This document shows, piece after piece, positions 27,205 through 35,141 of a DNA stretch of 64,000 nt. The notes under the pieces are model-generated. The model did not search any database, was not told where the DNA came from, and worked only from the letters and a program-made list of their open reading frames with translations. Positions within the stretch are counted from its first letter, which is position 1. Every line of letters starts with the position of its first letter. This stretch comes from an uncultured Lachnospiraceae bacterium (GTDB lineage Bacteria; Bacillota; Clostridia; Lachnospirales; Lachnospiraceae): assembly GCA_947626985.1 (NCBI GenBank), contig CANQUG010000005.1:1-64000 (forward strand), read 5' to 3'. Position numbers and translations under genes: made by a program.

Positions 27205-28911
27205 ATGAATCAGGGGCCGAAGAAAAAGCTGCCGGTGGGGATCGAGAATTTTGAGGAATTTTTCAGAGAAGATTTTTATTTTGTGGATAAAACCATGTTT
27301 ATTGCAGAGCTTCTTTGTAACTGGGGAAAAGTGAATCTCTTTACGCGTCCAAGGCGTTTTGGCAAGTCACTGAATATGAGTATGCTGAAAAATTTTTTTG
27401 AAATTGGCAGGGACAGAAAACTTTTTGAAGGGCTGGGAATTTCTCAGGAAAAGGAATTATGTGAAAAATATATGGGAAAGTTTCCTGTGATATCCATTAC
27501 TTTGAAGGACGTGGACAGACGTTCCTTTAGAGAGGCTTTGTCTGCCCTGAGAAATGTGATCGCCTCAGAGGCATCCGGGTTTTCCTTTCTGCTGGAAAGC
27601 GGGAATCTTACGGAAGATGAAAAAAGCATTTACAGGGCCATAACGAAGATGGAGGGAGGCTCCTACATTATGGATTCTGAACAGCTGGTGACAAGTCTGA
27701 AGAAATTATCGGAACTGCTGTCGAAGCATTACGGCAGTCAGGTAATTCTTTTGATCGATGAATACGATGTGCCTCTCGATAAAGCGTTTCAGTACGGATA
27801 TTATGAGGAAATGGTAAATCTCATCCGGAGTATGCTGGGCAATGCATTGAAAACGAATGAGTATTTATATTTCGCGGTTCTGACAGGCTGCCTGCGGATT
27901 TCGAAGGAGAGTATCTTCACTGGGCTGAATAATCTGGAGGTTCATACGATAACGGACAGCAGATATGCCGGGTATTTCGGCTTTACGGAAACAGATGTGG
28001 CGGATATGCTGGAGTTTTATGGTCTGGAGGATCATGGGGCTGCTATAAGAGAGTGGTACGATGGATATCGATTTGGAAAAACAGAGGTGTACTGTCCCTG
28101 GGATGTGATCAATTACTGCAAAGCGCTGCTGGATGACCCGGACGCGGAGCCGGAAAACTACTGGGCAAATACCAGCGGAAATGCGCTGGTCCGGCGGTTT
28201 ATCGGGAAGGCGGACAGAAGAACCAGGAGCGAGATAGAACGTCTGATCGCGGGAGAAAGTATTGTAAAAACTGTGAATCAGGAACTGACGTACAGTGAAC
28301 TGGACAGCAGCATTGAGAATCTCTGGAGCGTGCTGTTCGCCACGGGTTATCTGACGTTAAAGGAGAGAAGTACCGGAAGGCAGTTCAGCCTGGTGATTCC
28401 CAACCGTGAAATCCGTGAACTGTTTATCAGTCAGATTCAGGAATGGTTTCAGGCGGAAAGCAGGGCAGACGTCGGGAAGCTGAGGGAATTCTGCAGTGCA
28501 TTCCAGCAGGGGGATGCTGTGTTGGCGGAGGAGCTGCTGAATGAATATCTGTGGAAATCCATCAGTATCCGGGATACGGCCGTAAGAATGGACAGAAAGG
28601 AAAATTTTTATCATGGAATGCTCCTGGGGCTTCTGCAGTATGAGAGCGAATGGGATATTGCTTCGAACGCAGAGTCCGGGGAGGGCTACAGCGATATCCT
28701 GATCCGGACAGAAAACAGGACGGGAATCGTGATGGAGATCAAATATGCGGATGATGGAAATCTGGAGCAGAGCTGTGAGAATGCGTTGGATCAGATTGAG
28801 GAGAAAAAATACGACGCTGTTCTGAAAAAGGAAAGGATGAAGGAAATTCTGAAATATGGGATTGCTTTCTATAAAAAGAATTGCCGGGTTGTTTTGGACA
28901 GTAAAGAGTAG
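27205..28911 (+). CDS. AAA-ATPase-like / PD-(D/E)XK protein, array copy 1
   Basis: A 568-residue protein of the AAA-ATPase_like (PF09820-type) plus PDDEXK_9 (PF08011-type) family, common in gut bacteria and of unknown function. The N-terminal signature is LPVGIENFEEFF...YFVDKTMFI. The atypical P-loop RPRRFGKSLNMSML is near residue 50, Walker B VILLIDEYDVPLDKA near 180, then LTGCLRISKESIFTGLNN. The C-terminal nuclease-like motif is YSDILI...GIVMEIKY. The start is the ATG at 27205, behind GGAGG at 27192-27196. Copies 2 and 3 follow in tandem. Confidence 0.85.
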   Translation: MNQGPKKKLPVGIENFEEFFREDFYFVDKTMFIAELLCNWGKVNLFTRPRRFGKSLNMSMLKNFFEIGRDRKLFEGLGISQEKELCEKYMGKFPVISITLKDVDRRSFREALSALRNVIASEASGFSFLLESGNLTEDEKSIYRAITKMEGGSYIMDSEQLVTSLKKLSELLSKHYGSQVILLIDEYDVPLDKAFQYGYYEEMVNLIRSMLGNALKTNEYLYFAVLTGCLRISKESIFTGLNNLEVHTITDSRYAGYFGFTETDVADMLEFYGLEDHGAAIREWYDGYRFGKTEVYCPWDVINYCKALLDDPDAEPENYWANTSGNALVRRFIGKADRRTRSEIERLIAGESIVKTVNQELTYSELDSSIENLWSVLFATGYLTLKERSTGRQFSLVIPNREIRELFISQIQEWFQAESRADVGKLREFCSAFQQGDAVLAEELLNEYLWKSISIRDTAVRMDRKENFYHGMLLGLLQYESEWDIASNAESGEGYSDILIRTENRTGIVMEIKYADDGNLEQSCENALDQIEEKKYDAVLKKERMKEILKYGIAFYKKNCRVVLDSKE

Positions 28912-28965
28912 TCTGAAGAGATCGTGATATTAAGGAAATTTTTTGATTATATGGAGGAATGTCAG

Positions 28966-30684
28966 ATGAATCAGGGACTGAAGAAAAAGCTGCCGGTGGG
29001 GATCGAGAATTTTAAGGAATTTTTCAGAGAAGATTTTTATTTTGTGGATAAAACCATGTTTATTGCAGAGCTTCTTCGTAACTGGGGAAAAGTGAATCTC
29101 TTTACGCGTCCAAGGCGGTTCGGCAAGTCGCTGAATATGAGTATGCTGAAAGCATTTTTTGAGACAGGCGCAGACAGTAAATTGTTCGATGGACTGAAAA
29201 TCTCTCAGGAAAAAGAGTTGTGTGCTAAATACATGGGAAAGTTCCCTGTGATATCCATTACTTTTAAAAGTGTGGAAGGTTTCGATTATCAGACTGCCTG
29301 TGATGCGCTCCGTTATGTAATCGGAATGGAAGCGCTCAGATTTCGATTTCTGGAGAACAGCAGCAGATTGTCCAACGAAGAACATGTCATGTACAGAAAT
29401 CTGATCAAAGTGGAAATGGGGCAGGGAGATTCTGTGTTTTCAATGAGCGAAAGTGTTCTGTTCACCAGTTTGAAAGTGCTGTCACAGCTTCTTTCCAAAC
29501 ACTATGACAGTCAGGTAATTCTTTTGATCGATGAATACGATGTGCCTCTTGATAAAGCGTTTCAGGCCGGATATTATGAGAAAATGGTAAATCTCATTCG
29601 AAGTATGTTGGGGAATGCATTAAAAACGAATGAGTATCTGTACTTTGCAGTTCTGACAGGCTGCTTGCGGATTTCGAAGGAGAGTATTTTTACCGGGCTG
29701 AATAATCTGGAGGTTCATACGATAACGGACAGCAGATATGCCGGGTATTTTGGTTTTACGGAAACGGATGTAATGGAGATGCTGGAGTTTTATGGTCTGG
29801 AGGATCACGGGGACACCATAAGAGAATGGTATGATGGATACCGATTTGGAAAAATGGAGGTGTACTGTCCCTGGGATGTGATAAATTACTGCAAAGCGCT
29901 GCTGAATGATTCAGATGCAAAACCGCTGAATTACTGGGCAAACACCAGCGGAAATGCGCTGGTCCGGCGGTTTATCGGGAAGGCGGACAGAAGAACCAGA
30001 AGCGAGATAGAAAATCTGATTGCGGGAGAGAGTATTGTAAAAACTGTGAATCAGGAACTGACGTACAGTGAACTGGACAGCAGCATTGAGAATCTCTGGA
30101 GCGTGCTGTTCGCCACGGGTTATCTGACGTTGAAGGAGAGAAGTACCGGAAGGCAATGCAGTCTGGTAATTCCCAACCGTGAAATCCGTGAACTGTTTAT
30201 CAGTCAGATACAGGAATGGTTTCAGGAGGAGAGCAGGGCAGACGCCGGGAAGCTGAGGGAATTCTGCAGAGCGTTTCCGCAGGGGGACGCTGTGCGGGCG
30301 GAGGAGCTTCTGAATGAATATTTGTGGAAATCCATCAGTATCCGGGATACGGCTGTGAGAGCAGACAGAAAGGAAAATTTTTATCATGGAATGCTCCTGG
30401 GGCTTCTGCAGTATGAGAGCGAATGGGACATTACGTCGAACGCAGAGTCGGGAGAAGGATACAGCGATATCCTGATCCGGACAGAAAACAGAACGGGAAT
30501 CGTGATGGAGATTAAATATGCGGATGATGGAGATCTGGAGCAGAGCTGTGAGAAAGCACTGAACCAGATTGAGGAGAAAAAATACGATGCTGTTCTGAAA
30601 AAGGAAGGGATGAAGGAAATTCTGAAATATGGGATTGCTTTCTATAAAAAGAATTGCCGGGTTGTTTTGGACAGTAAAGAGTAG
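28966..30684 (+). CDS. AAA-ATPase-like / PD-(D/E)XK protein, array copy 2
   Basis: Second tandem copy, 572 residues. The first 60 residues and everything after about residue 175 are almost identical to copy 1. Residues about 62-170 are clearly different (for example FKSVEGFDYQTACDALRYV replaces the copy 1 sequence), so the gene is a mosaic. The P-loop, Walker B and nuclease motif (GIVMEIKY) are kept. The start is ATG 28966 with the same GGAGG context as copy 1; the sequence just upstream is repeated before copy 3. Confidence 0.85.
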   Translation: MNQGLKKKLPVGIENFKEFFREDFYFVDKTMFIAELLRNWGKVNLFTRPRRFGKSLNMSMLKAFFETGADSKLFDGLKISQEKELCAKYMGKFPVISITFKSVEGFDYQTACDALRYVIGMEALRFRFLENSSRLSNEEHVMYRNLIKVEMGQGDSVFSMSESVLFTSLKVLSQLLSKHYDSQVILLIDEYDVPLDKAFQAGYYEKMVNLIRSMLGNALKTNEYLYFAVLTGCLRISKESIFTGLNNLEVHTITDSRYAGYFGFTETDVMEMLEFYGLEDHGDTIREWYDGYRFGKMEVYCPWDVINYCKALLNDSDAKPLNYWANTSGNALVRRFIGKADRRTRSEIENLIAGESIVKTVNQELTYSELDSSIENLWSVLFATGYLTLKERSTGRQCSLVIPNREIRELFISQIQEWFQEESRADAGKLREFCRAFPQGDAVRAEELLNEYLWKSISIRDTAVRADRKENFYHGMLLGLLQYESEWDITSNAESGEGYSDILIRTENRTGIVMEIKYADDGDLEQSCEKALNQIEEKKYDAVLKKEGMKEILKYGIAFYKKNCRVVLDSKE

Positions 30685-30738
30685 TCTGAAGAGATCGTGA
30701 TATTAAGGAAATTTTTTGATTATATGGAGGAATGTCAG

Positions 30739-32436
30739 ATGAATCAGGGACTGAAGAAAAAGCTGCCGGTGGGGATCGAGAATTTTAAGGAATTTTTCAG
30801 AGAAGATTTTTATTTTGTGGATAAAACCATGTTTATTGCAGAGCTTCTTCGTAACTGGGGAAAAGTGAATCTCTTTACGCGTCCGAGGCGTTTTGGCAAG
30901 TCACTGAATATGAGCATGCTGAAATGTTTTTTTGAAATTGGCAGGGACGGGGAGCTTTTTGAAGGACTGAGGATTTCTCAGGAAAAGGAATTATGCGAAA
31001 AATATATGGGGAAGTTTCCTGTGATATCCATTACTTTGAAGGATGTGGACAGACGTTCCTTTAGAGAGGCTTTCTCCGCACTGAGAAATGTGATCGCCTC
31101 AGAGGCTTCCGGGTTTTCCTTTCTGCTGGAAAGCGGGAAGCTCACGGAAGATGAAAAAAGCATTTACAGGGCCATAACGAAGATGGAGGGAGGCTCCTAT
31201 GTTATGGATTCTGAACAGCTGGTGACAAGTCTGAAGAAATTATCGGAACTGCTGTCGAAGCATTACGGCAGTCAGGTAATTCTTTTGATTGATGAATATG
31301 ATGTGCCTCTTGATAAGGCATTTCAGTACGGATATTATGAGGAAATGGTTTCTCTGATCAGAAACCTGTTCAGCAGCGCATTAAAAACCAATGAATATCT
31401 GTACTTCGCGGTTTTGACGGGATGCCTCCGCATTTCCAAAGAAAGCATTTTTACCGGATTGAATAATCTGAAAACCTATACTGTTACGGACAGTAGATAT
31501 GGCGGATATTTCGGTTTTACGGAAACAGATGTACAGGAGATGCTCCGTTTTTATGGATTGCTGGATCATGCGGATGCCATAAAGGAGTGGTACAACGGAT
31601 ATAGTTTTGGAAAGACGGATATTTATTGTCCCTGGGATGTGATCAATTACTGTGACGCGCTGTGCGCGGATCCCCAGACTCCGCCCAGAGATTACTGGTC
31701 GAACTCCAGCGGGAACGGCCTGGTGAAGCGTCTGATTTACATGGCGGATCAGACCACGAAGGAGGAAATCGAACGTCTGATTAACGGAGAGTCGATTGTC
31801 AAGCCTGTCAGGCAGGAGTTGACATACAAAGACATTGACAGTTCCATCGATAATATCTGGAGTATCCTTTTTTCCACCGGCTATCTGACTCAGCGGGGCA
31901 ATTCTTATGGAGATGAACTGGAACTGGTTATTCCGAATAAGGAAATCACGAAATTGTTTGTCCGGATGGCGAAGGAGTGGTTTACCGAGACAGCAAGAGC
32001 GGATTTTTCCAGAATAGAAAAATTCTGCATGGCCTTTCCCAGGGGCGATGCGGATACGATCTGCGAAATGCTCCAGGATTATCTGTGGGATTCCATCAGC
32101 GTGCGGGATATCGCAATACGAAAGAGCCTGAAGGAAAATTTCTATCATGGCATGGTTCTGGGACTTTTGCGGAGCCGGGGCGACTGGATTATCCGATCCA
32201 ACGAGGAACTGGGAGAAGGCTACAGTGACATATCCATCTGCACACCGGAGAGGACAGGAATTATCATCGAACTGAAATATCAGGAGGATGGAAACCTGGA
32301 GAAGGGCTGCACGGAGGCTCTGGAGCAGATCGAAACGAGGAAATACGCAGAAGGTCTGAAACGCCAAAGAGTGCAGAAGATTATCAGGTACGGAATTGCG
32401 TTCTGGGAAAAGGAATGCATGGTGATTACCGCTTGA
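30739..32436 (+). CDS. AAA-ATPase-like / PD-(D/E)XK protein, array copy 3
   Basis: Third tandem copy, 565 residues. The N-terminal half matches copy 1 (including the variable 62-170 segment), while from about residue 205 onward it diverges strongly (VSLIRNLFSSALK, then DYWSNSSGNGLVKR). The ATPase and nuclease motifs remain (YSDISI...GIIIELKY). The switch point lies just after Walker B, suggesting recombination between paralogues. The start is ATG 30739 in the same ribosome-binding context as copies 1 and 2. Confidence 0.85.
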   Translation: MNQGLKKKLPVGIENFKEFFREDFYFVDKTMFIAELLRNWGKVNLFTRPRRFGKSLNMSMLKCFFEIGRDGELFEGLRISQEKELCEKYMGKFPVISITLKDVDRRSFREAFSALRNVIASEASGFSFLLESGKLTEDEKSIYRAITKMEGGSYVMDSEQLVTSLKKLSELLSKHYGSQVILLIDEYDVPLDKAFQYGYYEEMVSLIRNLFSSALKTNEYLYFAVLTGCLRISKESIFTGLNNLKTYTVTDSRYGGYFGFTETDVQEMLRFYGLLDHADAIKEWYNGYSFGKTDIYCPWDVINYCDALCADPQTPPRDYWSNSSGNGLVKRLIYMADQTTKEEIERLINGESIVKPVRQELTYKDIDSSIDNIWSILFSTGYLTQRGNSYGDELELVIPNKEITKLFVRMAKEWFTETARADFSRIEKFCMAFPRGDADTICEMLQDYLWDSISVRDIAIRKSLKENFYHGMVLGLLRSRGDWIIRSNEELGEGYSDISICTPERTGIIIELKYQEDGNLEKGCTEALEQIETRKYAEGLKRQRVQKIIRYGIAFWEKECMVITA

Positions 32437-32458
32437 AACAGCAGATTCGCCGGCAATG

Positions 32459-32560
32459 AAACGTCGAAGAGCGGAGAAGATTATCAGATACGGAATTGCG
32501 TTCTGGGAGAAGGAATGTATTGTGATCACCGCATGAAGAAACAGATTCACCGGCAGTGAA
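32459..32560 (+). pseudogene. 3' stub of a fourth array copy
   Basis: This about 100-bp segment is a direct, about 90% identical duplicate of the last codons and 3' flank of copy 3 (32358-32459). It still reads KIIRYGIAFWEKEC and ends in the same TGA context. It is most simply the remnant of another copy lost by recombination. Confidence 0.75.
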
Positions 32561-32577
32561 GATTTTTAAGAAACAAA

Positions 32578-32599
32578 AAAATCCCCGGAGGGATTTTAA
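32578..32599 (+). terminator. Terminator after the array
   Basis: AAAATCCC-CGGA-GGGATTTT hairpin just after the fourth-copy stub. Confidence 0.6.
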
Positions 32600-32668
32600 A
32601 GGAATGGTATAGAATATAGAGTCAAAATATGGAGGAAAATCCGTAAAAAATGGATGTTCCTCCTTTTT

Positions 32669-33058
32669 TCTGTCGCTAATCTACCTCTTTAGCGACACAT
32701 CTTTTTTAGCGTTTTTTGCGTCTTTTTTCAAGACATTAGTTATGATAGCATCCCATACATGTCTTGTCAAGCCGTCATTTCTGGTATTTTCTGTCCAAAT
32801 TCCCATCATTTTATGCTGAAACTGTTCCAAAATTCAGTAAAAATCGAGTTTTCCGAGGCCATAAGTGGTCAAATAAGTGGTCAGACTTTGCGTCCGGGAG
32901 GCCGCATAAATACTGGATTTTTTCTGCGTTTAATTGCATGCAATAAATTTTAAAAGTGGTCAAAATAAGTGGTCAAACACGGAAGCCAGGCCGGAAACAG
33001 AGAACAAATTCAAGGCTTCTCCGGGATATAGTCGCTAATGAGGTAGATTAGCGACAGA
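32669..33058. mobile_element. MITE-like element with 28-bp terminal inverted repeats
   Basis: Terminal repeats 32669-32696 and 33031-33058 match in inverted orientation at 27 of 28 positions. Each also contains its own hairpin (GTCGCTAA paired with TTAGCGAC). The 334-bp interior has no supportable gene but carries four AAGTGGTC motifs as two pairs (32863-32882, 32954-32974). It is probably a non-autonomous transposon or the joined ends of one that lost its transposase. No clear target duplication is visible. The remaining gap sequence (33059-33420) contains the hairpin at 33304. Confidence 0.6.
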
Positions 33059-33303
33059 TTTTAGTAAAAAGAGGCATTTTTGGAAAGATTCCGTGCATGA
33101 TTTTGGGGAAGTGAAAATAAAGTTTCATGCTTATTTATGGTATGAGTCACAAAACAGAGCGGGATTAAAAAATTTCAGCTGGTTTCACATTGGATCTTCA
33201 CGTCTTATTTACTATACATTAGCGGCATTTTGAAATCAATAGATCAGTTATGAAAGCTTTGGTATGAAATAGCTTTGCTGACGAATTGAGTGAATAGAAA
33301 ATG

Positions 33304-33342
33304 CTTTTTCTTCCTTACCTAGAGCGGTGAGGAAGAAAAAAG
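33304..33342. terminator. Bidirectional terminator-like hairpin
   Basis: CTTTTTCTTCCTTACC pairs with GGTGAGGAAGAAAAAAG, with T-rich and A-rich tails on both sides. It insulates the TnpB-like gene from upstream DNA. Confidence 0.65.
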
Positions 33343-33420
33343 AATAATGTGACAAGTAAAAAATAGAAATAAGATGCGATGCTTTGAATCTGGCAAAAGA
33401 ACTGAAGGGATGAAAAGAAC

Positions 33421-34728
33421 ATGAGTACCGGGCAGGGTTACAGCATAACCACGTACAGATTCCGGTTACAGTGCGGCCACCCGGAGTGGCTGATGAGAAC
33501 GCAGGAGCTTTACGACAGGATTGTGAAATTCTATTACGACCTTCTGCTGGCTCATGAAGAACTCTGGGAGCAGAACAGTCAGGAAACCCTTCGTTCCCTG
33601 GAGTTTCTGAGCCTTCCCGGAAAAGAAAAACGGAGACCGCAGACGCCGTTCCCCTGGGAGGATGTCCCGCCCTATTTCCGCAGGGCGGCCATCAACGGAG
33701 GAATCGCAGCGGCGAAAAGTTATCTGTCGAGGAAGAGAGCCGTAGATCATTCTGATGAAAGCACGAGGGAAGGTTTGTATACAGATCCGATTAACAATAG
33801 TTCTGATGCCGGACCGGACAAAAAACCGCATTTTGTTCCGAGGGCGGAACTCCCGGCGGCAGAGATAAATTCCGCGGCAGTCTATTACAGCCGTATGTAC
33901 CGTGATTTCTCTCCGGAGCACATTACTTTAAGGGTGTGGGATGGAGAAAAATGGAACTGGCTGGGCTGCAGGCTTTCCGGCAGGGAATTTCCTCCGGAAG
34001 CCAGGGTGCTTTCTCCATCTGTGGTATCAGAAGGATCCTTTCTTATGCTTCATGTGCCTGTCAGGGAACCTGTGGAGGACACCGCTCCCGTAAAGAAACG
34101 CATGCGGGAAGGCGGAAACATCTGCGGAGTACAGTTCACCAACGGGGACGCTTTCGCAGCGGCCAGCATCTGTGACGCGGAGGGAAACGAGACTGCCGTG
34201 AAATTTTTTAACGGCGGCGTGGAATACAGCCATCATTGCCGGAAGGTGCTGGAAAAGATCAGCCGTTCCATGGACGCTCTGGGGGATTTTCCGGAAGGTC
34301 CGGCCAACAGAAAGTACTGGATGCACCTGAAACACCTGAGGGAACATTATGCTCATCAGGTCAGCCGGGAGATCGTCCGTTTCTGTGAGCAGAACCGGGC
34401 AAGTATCATTGTCCTTCCGAAATATAATAACGATTATGTCTGGAAAGTGATGAAAGGCTCGGGAAACTGGAGCCCTCTGCATTTAAGCTTCCGTATCCGC
34501 AGCTATCTCCGGTACAAAGCATGGCAGTCCGGAATCATCGTGATCGAGTCCTACGCCGGGGGAGCCAGTACAGTTTGCGCCAGATGCGGCCAGCCGCTGG
34601 CGGAGAGGGACGGAAAAGCGAAGGAGTTTGTCTGCCGGATGGGACATCGGGGAAACTGGTATCTGAATACGGCCAGGAATCTGGCGGTGAACTGCCGGAA
34701 ACAGTTCCGGGAGAGGGAACTCGGGTGA
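33421..34728 (+). CDS. TnpB-family protein, apparently nuclease-dead
   Basis: A 435-residue relative of TnpB/IS605 OrfB. An N-terminal wedge/REC-like part includes PPYFRRAAINGGIAA. The C-terminal RuvC-like fold contains a zinc ribbon (CARCGQ ... FVCRMGH). Aligned by eye with active TnpBs, the RuvC-I Asp (usual GIDLG) is Gln in CGVQFTNGDAF, the RuvC-II Glu (usual IVxE) is replaced in IIVLPKYN, and the RuvC-III Asp (usual DLNAA) is Tyr in NWYLNTARNL. All three catalytic acids therefore seem lost while the fold is intact and the frame is open, which argues for selection on RNA/DNA binding rather than decay. No TnpA partner is present. AAGGGATG precedes the ATG. A structured RNA follows, then the polysaccharide locus. 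Confidence 0.75.
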   Translation: MSTGQGYSITTYRFRLQCGHPEWLMRTQELYDRIVKFYYDLLLAHEELWEQNSQETLRSLEFLSLPGKEKRRPQTPFPWEDVPPYFRRAAINGGIAAAKSYLSRKRAVDHSDESTREGLYTDPINNSSDAGPDKKPHFVPRAELPAAEINSAAVYYSRMYRDFSPEHITLRVWDGEKWNWLGCRLSGREFPPEARVLSPSVVSEGSFLMLHVPVREPVEDTAPVKKRMREGGNICGVQFTNGDAFAAASICDAEGNETAVKFFNGGVEYSHHCRKVLEKISRSMDALGDFPEGPANRKYWMHLKHLREHYAHQVSREIVRFCEQNRASIIVLPKYNNDYVWKVMKGSGNWSPLHLSFRIRSYLRYKAWQSGIIVIESYAGGASTVCARCGQPLAERDGKAKEFVCRMGHRGNWYLNTARNLAVNCRKQFRERELG

Positions 34729-34833
34729 GTGGCTTAATCCGTGAAAGAGCTGTCACAATTCAGCGAAGGAAAAGTCCAGGAAGCTGCCCCGGCGGTTCTG
34801 TCTTTTGGATAAATATTTTAATAACGGAATTGG

Positions 34834-35037
34834 AGCGGATAAGGACCGCTTTAATTTATAAAAGGCGAAAGCTGAAAAACGGAAGCCGCCAGTGACGGTT
34901 TCTGTTGGGTTGAATACCGCCCGTCGTGTCTTGACGTCCGGAAAAGCCGGGATAAGGAGAGACGGCAAAGACGCTCTGCCCAGGATTGATCACTGTCTAC
35001 CGTGGAAAGAGACAGCGGGCAGGGGAGAGTATTCCAA
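34834..35037 (+). ncRNA. Candidate structured (omega-like guide) RNA
   Basis: Starting about 105 bp after the TnpB-like stop codon, many helices can form: AGCGG/CCGCT (34834-34838, 34846-34850); a 10-bp stem (34879-34888 with 34896-34905, two G-U pairs); a closing stem TTGAATAC/GTATTC-CAA (34910-34917 with 35029-35037) enclosing CGTC/GACG (34922, 34933), CCGG/CCGG (34938, 34947) and the nested CTGCCC/GGGCAG and CTGTC/GACAG arms (34976-35022). TnpB omega-RNAs lie in this place, with the guide immediately 3'. If so, the guide would begin near 35038. Alternatively it is a riboregulator for the downstream dehydratase. Confidence 0.55.
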
Positions 35038-35141
35038 GTTATAAAAAGAGTGATATGAAGAACCGGTCACTCAAAGAGAAATCAGGAAACTGTGAGAAGG
35101 TGTCGGAGTATGGGAATGCGTCATAAGGTAGGGAAATCGTC

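Noticed and set aside
32759..32953. 64-codon plus-strand frame inside the MITE-like element
   Set aside because: No binding site, and the second half is just translated AAGTGGTC repeats.
34521..34895. 124-codon plus-strand frame overlapping the TnpB-like 3' end
   Set aside because: Mostly out-of-frame shadow of the TnpB-like gene running into the structured RNA region.
35038..35057. Guide match of the putative RNA within this window
   Set aside because: Only 9-10 base chance matches were found by eye (for example near 28868 and 40237), not enough to claim a target.
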